64,000 nt of DNA, taken from assembly GCA_032433765.1 (NCBI GenBank), contig JAVIAB010000025.1, forward strand, positions 37,985,756 to 38,049,755, in the 5' to 3' direction. Each line of letters opens with the position of its first letter. Positions within the stretch are counted from its first letter, which is position 1. The DNA is from Megaustenia siamemsis. Lineage: Eukaryota; Mollusca; Gastropoda; Stylommatophora; Ariophantidae. A program made the translations under genes and the position numbers. The notes under the pieces are model-generated. The model did no database searches. It saw only the letters and a program-made list of their open reading frames with translations, and had not been told where the DNA came from. Shown here piece after piece: positions 57,693 to 64,000 of this stretch.

Positions 57693-57724
<32 letters not shown>

Positions 57725-57861
57725 ACGTGGTAATAGTAGTAATAGTATTAGTATTAGTAGTAGTAGTAGTAGTAGTAGTGACATTGTAATAGTAGTAATA
57801 TTATTATTAGTAGTAGTAGTGACGTGGTAATAGTAGTAATAGTATTAGTAGTAGTAGTGAC

Positions 57862-57915
<54 letters not shown>

Positions 57916-58078
57916 ACATTGTAATAGTAGTAATATTATTATTAGTAGTAGTAGTGACGTGGTAATAGTAGTAATAGTATTAGTAGTAGTAGTATTAGTA
58001 GTAGTGACGTGGTGGTGGTAGTAGTAGTAGTAGTGGTGGTGGTGGTGGTGGTGGTAGTAGTAATAGTAGTAGTAGCCT
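54669..58078. repeat. TAG-rich satellite with TGACGTAG spacers (3.4 kb)
   Basis: Runs of (TAG) of variable length punctuated by GTGACGTAGTAATA, some 80-90 times by eye, with GCAG, ATTAG and TTGTAG variants. Interrupted by LINE-D at 56156-56828. The right end shifts to TGACGTGG and then GGT repeats. Confidence 0.97.
56156..56828 (+). mobile_element. LINE-D, young 5'-truncated copy in the satellite
   Basis: An unbroken frame from the truncation point to the stop near 56742: EIDHFIYLGSHIDREG, LAKAAMSFRSLEKLWKS, FKSNVLSTLTYACESWKT, LRKILGIEWNEFKTNEE, RRWSYVGHVMRRDNN, GRPRETLRRTLMREARA, RWRDLIKYL. The 3' tail is CCGGTTACGGCTCGAAAGG. The 12-bp target duplication TAGTTGTAGTAG is at 56144-56155 and 56829-56840. 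It lacks the RT core. Almost identical to 7231-7615 over the shared length, implying recent activity. Confidence 0.95.
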
Positions 58079-58460
58079 CCGTCAGTCGTAGTTGACTATT
58101 GATTTTTCAGCGCCCCTAGTAATGTTTTATTTTAGTGTCTTTCTCGGTGTATTCTCTTTTTCTATGAAACTGACTGCTTCATGTTTCAGTTGGAGCTTTA
58201 GAGTGTGTCTCCAAAAATTGCGGTCTGTAGCTATGTCTTCCCAGGCTGCAGGGTTTTATGTTCAGAGTCTTCACGTTTACACACGTCTACAAATCGAAGT
58301 TTTGGGCTCCCCCTATTCCTTTTGCCATCTGCTAGTTGCCCATAGAGTATATATTTTGGTATGCGGCCATCATTTATACGACCTACGTGGCTAAACCAGG
58401 GTAACCTTCATTGTTTGAGCAGCGTGTAGATGTTCGGCAGGCCTGTGCGAGTCATGACCT
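58079..58460 (-). mobile_element. LINE-F 3' fragment
   Basis: Minus-strand pieces read HRIPKYILYGQLADGKRN-like, RGSPKLRFVDVCK-like and DRNFWRHTLKLQLKHEAVSF in adjoining frames. This is the C-terminal pattern of another common LINE family. The 3' border GTCAGTCGTAGTTGACTATT adjoins the satellite. Several frame breaks. Confidence 0.7.
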
Positions 58461-58584
58461 CCAAGTTTGTCACTTTATCCTTCCAAGTTATGAAAAATAA
58501 ATAAAAATAAAAAAAAATATAATTTACACACAAAAAGCAGCCATTTCATTTGTATTCCTTTTTGTTTGATCTTGGTTTGCCTAG

Positions 58585-58693
58585 ATCCGCTGTACATGCC
58601 GGACACTGGGCGAGTGCAGCGTGTTCGCTCGTTCAAGACAACAGCCAAGGGGCTGGTCAATCATGGGGATTCCTACAAGAAGTCTTCCAACAG
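58585..58693 (+). CDS. RGK-like GTPase gene, internal exon
   Basis: The acceptor TTTGTTTGATCTTGGTTTGC then CTAG has a strong pyrimidine tract. The donor is AACAG|GTGTCT. The exon is 109 bp: AT, 35 codons, AG. It joins the phase-1 end of 31534-31760 (G+AT = Asp) and encodes DPLYMPDTGRVQ and RVRSFKTTAKGLVNHGDSY, KKSSN. As I recall them, RGK proteins of invertebrates carry a similar basic (S/T)FKTTSKG..NRGDS stretch before the G-domain. No second copy exists in the window, and it is not part of the flanking repeats. A role in binding or phospho-control rather than catalysis is inferred, since no G-box lies here. Confidence 0.78.
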
Positions 58694-59274
58694 GTGTCTC
58701 ATCTGTTTATGCTGTTTACCTAATTGCTTATTTGTCTGTTTCGTTGTAATTCTGTTTGTCTGTCTCATTGTAATTCTGTTTGTCTGTCTCATTGTAATTC
58801 TGTTTGTCTGCCTCGCTGTCTGTTTGTCTTGTTGTTTCTCTGTCGCAATTTCTTGTCTATTTATTTGCCTGTTTGTCTGAATGACTAAAAGTTTACTTGC
58901 TTGCCTATCTGTTTGTCTGTCTGTCTTAACGTTTAAGTGTATACCTGCCTGCGTTTATGTCAGGTTCTATGTCTCTCATTATCAGTTTGTCTGCCTTCCT
59001 TCTGATCTACCCAACAACATATTAGCCTACATGCATGTCTGTCTATTTGTTATTAATCTGACACTCTGTCTGCCCGTCCTTGCATCCGTTCATCTATCCA
59101 ACAGCCAATCAGGTTACCTGTCTGTCTATTCACATAACCATGAATCATACCCCTTACCTCCCTACTTGTAAACCTTCATGTCTGTCTGTCTGGTCTGGTC
59201 TGTCTGGTTTGTCTGTCTGTCTGTATGTCTGGTCTGTCTGTCTGTCTATTCATATAACAATGAATCATGTCCAT
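58694..59274. repeat. CTGT/TGTC-rich low-complexity intron sequence
   Basis: Degenerate CTGTCTGT and GTTTGTCTG words between the two exons. Cys/Leu-rich frames are artefacts. Confidence 0.8.
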
Positions 59275-59276
59275 TA

Positions 59277-60066
59277 CTTCTCTCCTTCATCCACCAATTC
59301 TCCCCTTTATCCACCAATTCTCTCCTTCATCCACCAATTCTCCCCTTTATCCACCAATTCTCTCCTTTATCCACCAATTCTCCCCTTTATCCACCAATTC
59401 TCTCCTTCATCCACCAATTCTCCCCTTTATCCACCAATTCTCTCCTTTATCCACCAATTCTCTCCTTCATCCACCAATTCTCTCCTTCATCCACCAATTC
59501 TCTCCTTCATCCACCAATTCTCTCCTTCATCCACCAATTCTCCCCTTCATCCACCAATTCTCCCCTTTATCCACCAATTCTCTCCTTCATCCACCAATTC
59601 TCCCCTTTATCCACCAATTCTCTCCTTTATCCACCAATTCTCCCCTTTATCCACCAATTCTCTCCTTCATCCACCAATTCTCCCCTTTATCCACCAATTC
59701 TCTCCTTCATCCACCAATTCTCCCCTTTATCCACCAATTCTCCCCTTCATCCACCAATTCTCTCCTTCATCCACCAATTCTCCCCTTTATCCACCAATTC
59801 TCCCCTTTATCCACCAATTCTCCCCTTTATCCACCAATTCTCTCCTTCATCCACCAATTCTCTCCTTCATCCACCAATTCTCCCCTTTATCCACCAATTC
59901 TCTCCTTCATCCACCAATTCTCCCCTTTATCCACCAATTCTCCCTTTATCCACCAATTCTCCCCTTCATCCACCAATTCTCTCCTTTATCCACCAATTCT
60001 CCCCTTTATCCACCAATTCTCTCCTTCATCCACCAATTCTCCCCTTTATCCACCAATTCTCCCCTT
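59277..60066. repeat. 20-bp minisatellite, about 39 copies
   Basis: Units CCACCAATTCTCCCCTTTAT and CCACCAATTCTCTCCTTCAT alternate irregularly. All three forward frames stay open (up to 351 codons) because the unit lacks stops in any phase. One 1-bp loss near 59943. Confidence 0.98.
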
Positions 60067-60274
60067 CTCCGTCAGATATTCTATCTATTTACTAAACGTC
60101 TCTTATTTACCGTAACTACTTGTACACCTAATTGACTATATTTCTCTGCCAAATCATCCATTTCTCCATAAAAAACCTTTCTCCTCCAAATCTCCTCTGT
60201 CTCCAGTCTTATATTTAACAAAGATAATGCTCCACCAGATCTACAAATAAAACAAATCCACTCATACTCCACAG

Positions 60275-60412
60275 CCTCACCTCCACCGGAAGTGCTGGAT
60301 CGATCAGCGAACGAGTCAAGAAGTCTCCCATGAGATCCCGGCATGTCTCCAACGAAAGTGGATCGCAGGGATCACAGGCGCCAGCTGCCAACCCCGACCT
60401 CCAAGTTTATAG
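60275..60412 (+). CDS. RGK-like GTPase gene, internal exon before the G-domain
   Basis: The acceptor CATACTCCACAG ends at 60274 and the donor TATAG|GTAGCA follows 60412. It has 138 bp: C, 45 codons, AG. The first base completes AGC from the previous exon's AG, giving SSNSLTSTGSAGS across the junction. It continues ISERVKKSPMRSRHVSNESG and APAANPDLQVY, then a split Arg/Ser codon. Reading on without splicing meets TAG at once, which supports the donor. In RGK and other Ras-like proteins a Tyr-Arg/Lys pair sits just before the beta-1 strand and P-loop, so the next exon, outside the window, should open with the G1 box. The pyrimidine tract is weak, the main caveat. Confidence 0.72.
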   Translation, partial: PHLHRKCWIDQRTSQEVSHEIPACLQRKWIAGITGASCQPRPPSL

Positions 60413-60756
60413 GTAGCACACCTGTGACACACCATTAACAACACCTGCAAGAGACAGGTGTCAAATACCTCCATTGGAATGTGGACGTTACTCACAGTTA
60501 AACGAGTTTCAATTTTAAAATAATGTTGATGAAAGAGCAAAGTTAAAACCTTATCAACAAACATGCTCACAAGACGAGAGCAGTGCGTGGGAAAGGTTTA
60601 TTAGGAGTGTTTTATTGAATTACTGTTTTATAGAAGCGCATTATGGACAATAATGAAAGAGTCCTAATAGTCGCTTGCAGGTTCAGTGATGTAATTTTTG
60701 ATAACGATATTTGCATTTAGTAAACAATAGCGGCTTGTTTGGTTGTAGACTACAAA
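60413..60756. other. Unassigned intron sequence
   Basis: Non-repetitive. No G-box coding exon is present here or to the right edge on the + strand. Confidence 0.45.
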
Positions 60757-62395
60757 GGTAATAGTGGTGGTGGTGATAATAGTGGTGATAGTAATAGTGG
60801 TGATGGTGGTGATAATAGTGGTGGTGGTAATAGTGGTGATAATAGTGGTGATAGTAATAGTGGTGATGGTGGTGATAATAGTGGTGGTGGTAATAGTGGT
60901 GATAATAGTGGTGGTGGTAATAGTGGTGATGGTGGTGATAATAGTGGTGGTGGTAATAGTGGTGATAATAGTGGTGATAGTAATAGTGGTGATGGTGGTG
61001 ATAATAGTGGTGGTGGTAATAGTGGTGATAATAGTGGTGGTGGTAATAGTGGTGATGGTGGTGATAATAGTGGTGTTGGTAATAGTGGTGATAATAGTGG
61101 TGATAGTAATAGAGGTGATGGTGGTGATAATAGTGGTGGTGGTAATAGTGGTGATGGTGGTGATAATAATGGTGATAGTAATAGTGGTGATGGTGGTGAT
61201 AATAGTGTTGGTGGTAATAGTGGTGATAGTAATAGTGGTGATAGTAATAGTGGTGATGGTGGTGATAATATTGGTGATAGTAATAGTGGTGATAGTAATA
61301 GTGGTGATGGTGGTGATAATAGTGGTGGTGGTAATAGTGGTGATGGTGGTGATAATAGTGGTGGTGGTAATAGTGGTGATAATAGTTGTGGTGGTAATAG
61401 TGGTGATGGTGGTGATAATAATGGTGATAGTAATAGTGGTGATGGTGGTGATAATAGTGGTGGTGGTAATAGTGGTGATAGTAATAGTGGTGATGGTGGT
61501 GATAATATTGGTGATAGTAATAGTGGTGATAGTAATAGTGGTGATAGTAATAGTGGTGATGGTGGTGATAATATTGGTGATAGTAATAGTGGTGATAGTA
61601 ATAGTGGTGATGGTGGTGATAATATTGGTGATAGTAATAGTGGTGATAGTAATAGTGGTGATAGTAATAGTGGTGATGGTGGTGATATATTGGTGATAGT
61701 AATAGTGGTGATAGTAATAGTGGTGATAGTAATAGTGGTGATGGTGGTGATAATAGTGGTGGTGGTAATAGTGGTGATGGTGGTGATAATAGTGGTGGTG
61801 GTAATAGTGGTGATAATAGTGGTGATAATAGTGGTGGTGGTAATAGTGGTGATGGTGGTGATAATAATGGTGATAGTAATAGTGGTGATGGTGGTGATAA
61901 TAGTGTTGGTGGTAATAGTGGTGATAGTAATAGTGGTGATAGTAATAGTGGTGATGGTGGTGATAATATTGGTGATAGTAATAGTGGTGATGGTGGTGAT
62001 AATAGTGTTGGTGGTAATAGTGGTGATAGTAATAGTGGTGATAGTAATAGTGGTGATAGTAATAGTGGTGATGGTGGTGATAATAGTGGTGATAGTAATA
62101 GTGGTGATGGTGGTGATAATAGTAGTGGTGGTAATAGTGGTGATAGTAATAGTGGTGATGGTGGTGATAGTAATAGTGGTGATGGTGGTGATAATAGTGG
62201 TTGTGGTAATAGTGGTGATGGTGGTGATAATAATGGTGATAGTAATAGTGATGATGGTGGTGATAATAATGGTGATAGTAATAGTGGTGATGGTGGTGAT
62301 GATAGTGGTGGTGGTAATAGTGGTGGTAATAGTGGTGATGGTGGTGGTAATAGTTTTGATGGTGGTGGTGATATTGGTGGTAGTTATTGTAGTAA
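60757..62395. repeat. GGTGAT/AATAGT trinucleotide-based satellite (1.6 kb)
   Basis: Mixed 6- to 36-bp higher-order units of AATAGTGGTGAT, AGTAATAGTGGTGAT and GGTGGTGATAATAG. Frames of 555 to 608 codons open on both strands follow from stop-poor triplets. Confidence 0.97.
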
Positions 62396-62399
62396 CAGC

Positions 62400-63200
62400 A
62401 AAAATAGGCTCCGTCATAGAATATATAAAGAAACAACAGATAAAATTGTTTAGCCACGTAACACAACAGAAAGATCAAAACACAACACAACGAACCTTCA
62501 ATAAACGTTGTTGGAATGCCAGACCCAATGGTCGACCACGAAAAGATGGATCAATGGAATATTAGAAGCACTAGGAAACATAACAGCAGCAGAGGCGAAC
62601 AGAAGAGCAAAAGATGGATTGATGGAATATTAGAAGCACTAGGAAACATAACAGCAGCAGAGGCGAACAGAAGAGCAAAAGATGGATTGATGGAATATTA
62701 GAAGCACTAGGAAACATAACAGCAGCAGAGGCGAACAGAAAAGCAAAAGATGGATTGATGGAATATTAGAAGCACTAGGAAACATAACAGCAGCAGAGGC
62801 GAACAGAAAAGCAAAAGATGGATTGATGGAATATTAGAAGCACTAGGAAACATAACAGCAGCAGAGGCGAACAGAAGAGCAAAAGATGGATTGATGGAAT
62901 ATTAGAAGCACTAGGAAACATAACAGCAGCAGAGGCGAACAGAAGAGCAAAAGATGGATTGATGGAATATTAGAAGCACTAGGAAACATAACAGCAGCAG
63001 AGGCGAACAGAAGAGCAAAAGATGGATTGATGGAATATTAGAAGCACTAGGAAACATAACAGCAGGAGATGCCAACAGAAGAGCAAAAGATGGATTGATG
63101 GAATATTAGAAACACTAGGAAACATAACAGCAGCAGAGGCGAACAGAAGGGCAAGAGACCGCAAATTGTATCTCCCCTCGACGCTGAAAGGCAGATGAGG
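62400..63200 (+). mobile_element. LINE-A 3' end with about 9 68-bp units
   Basis: Starts KIGSVIEYIKKQQIKLFSHV, TQQKDQNTTQRTFNKRC, then 68-bp units of AAAGATGGATTGATGG / GAGGCGAACAGAAGAGC between about 62545 and 63140, then CGCAAATTGTATCTCCCCTC and GACGCTGAAAGGCAG. The units are more uniform than those at 4041. Confidence 0.93.
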
Positions 63201-63224
63201 AAGGAAAGAAGAATAATAATAAGA

Positions 63225-63618
63225 AGAAATACAAATAGCAGTTTTAGTAGGTAGATAGTAGGTAAATAGTAGGTAGATAGTAGGTAGATAGTATGTAGAT
63301 AGTAGGTAGATAGTATGTAGATAGTAGGTAGATAGTATGTAGATAGTAGGTAGATAGTAGGTAGATAGTATGTAGATAGTAGGTAGATAGTAGGTAGATA
63401 GTAGGTAGATAGTAGGTAGATAGTAGGTAGATAGTAGGTAGATAGTATGTAGATAGTAGGTAGATAGTATGTTGATAGTAGGTAGATAGTAGGTAGATAG
63501 TAGATAGATAGTATGTAGATAGTAGGTAGATAGTAGGTAGATAGTAGGTAGATAGTAGGTAGATAGTAGGTAGATAGTATGTAGATAGTAGGTAGATAGT
63601 AGGTAGATAGTAGTAGTA
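63225..63618. repeat. 11-bp minisatellite, about 34 copies
   Basis: Units GTAGGTAGATA and GTATGTAGATA. The 11-bp period cycles all frames. It starts just after the LINE-A tail (AATAATAATAAGAAG). Confidence 0.97.
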
Positions 63619-63825
63619 ACAAAATCAGTAGTAGTATTAATAGTAGTAATTAATTTAAAAAAAATAAAGTAGAGAAGCAGACTGATTTCATGCAACAGTA
63701 AATGTAAGCTCAAGTGGTTTTGAGGTTGTATAAAGTGCACATGATGACGTTGCAGCAGGGCAGAAACAAATCACCGCTTCCGTACATGCGTGTTGTCTCA
63801 GTAATGGAGCACTGAATTTCACCAC
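63619..63825. other. Unassigned stretch
   Basis: TAG/TAAT low complexity to about 63665, then non-repetitive. No gene. Confidence 0.4.
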
Positions 63826-64000
63826 TAAGAGAAAATATAATGTCCCACTAAGAGAAAATATAATGTCCCACTAAGAGAAAATATAATGTCCCACTAAGAG
63901 AAAATATAATGCCCCCACTAATAGAACATCTAATGTCCCCACCAACAGAACATCTAATGTCCCCACTAACAGAACATCTAATGTCCCCACTAAGAGAAAA
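63826..64000. repeat. 23-bp repeat, about 7 copies, cut by the window edge
   Basis: CCACTAAGAGAAAATATAAT plus GTC or GTCC, later CCACTAACAGAACATCTAAT. Confidence 0.95.

Noticed and set aside
59080..60135. 351-codon ORF with IHQFSPLSTNS-type repeats
   Set aside because: 20-bp units without stops in any frame open all three forward frames. It lies within the intron between two supported exons.
60081..60344. Minus-strand 87-codon ORF
   Set aside because: It lies antisense to the exon at 60275-60412 and has no motif of its own. Taken as a shadow.
60739..62565. 608-codon ORFs on both strands rich in Gly/Asp/Ser or His/Tyr
   Set aside because: Trinucleotide-based satellite. Opposite frames are equally open and the right end runs into LINE-A.

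Overview
The window looks like animal, probably lophotrochozoan and most likely molluscan, nuclear DNA. It carries 5'-truncated LINE copies, tRNA-headed SINEs, a hairpin MITE, GT-AG exons, and an extreme density of micro- and minisatellites. Nothing in it looks bacterial, viral or organellar. The taxon is an inference from repeat style only.

The one host gene I can support lies on the + strand and is spread over most of the window. Three exons (31534-31760, 58585-58693, 60275-60412) have AG/GT borders and matching phases (2>1, 1>2, 2>2). They join into one open reading frame. It is Ser/Arg-rich, carries 'RVRSFKTTAKGLVNHGDSY' and an 'NSLTSTGS' stretch created exactly across a splice junction, and stops at '..PDLQVY(R)', where a G-domain would begin. 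I read this as the N-terminal extension of an RGK-family (Rad/Gem/Rem-like) small GTPase, with the GTPase exons beyond the right edge. A tiny Kozak-type start exon (10273-10286, phase 2) may be its first coding exon. The introns would then be about 21.2, 26.8 and 1.6 kb, made almost wholly of satellites and retroelements.

Layout. 1-1.4 kb: 27-bp satellite. 1.8-10 kb: LINE pieces, SINEs, a 68-bp array, TTTC microsatellite and a 33-bp array. 10.2-13.1 kb: candidate first exon, TCA array, full-length SINE, dispersed repeat DR1. 13.3-16.5 kb: 39-bp satellite. 16.6-28.5 kb: nested LINE/SINE insertions with target-site duplications (TSDs), a MITE and several arrays. 28.5-33 kb: DR2, 40-bp satellite, LINE ends, exon, 75-bp array. 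33.2-39.9 kb: a 6.7-kb 57-bp satellite with higher-order structure. 40.3-48.1 kb: 40-, 27-, 23- and 48-bp arrays. 48.6-54.7 kb: LINEs, SINE, DR1/DR2 and a palindromic tRNA-headed insertion. 54.7-58.1 kb: a TAG/TGACGTAG array broken by a young LINE. 58.1-60.4 kb: LINE end, two exons and a 20-bp array. 60.8-64 kb: GGT-rich array, LINE-A with 68-bp units, and two short-period arrays.

The strongest theme outside the gene is that several minisatellites are internal amplifications of pieces of LINEs. A 39-bp in-frame piece, a 68-bp and a 28-bp 3'-end piece, a 53-bp reverse-transcriptase (RT) piece, and a 40-bp piece of a PD-(D/E)XK-like ORF each occur once in one copy or flank and many times elsewhere. 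LINE families are labelled A-F here for convenience only.
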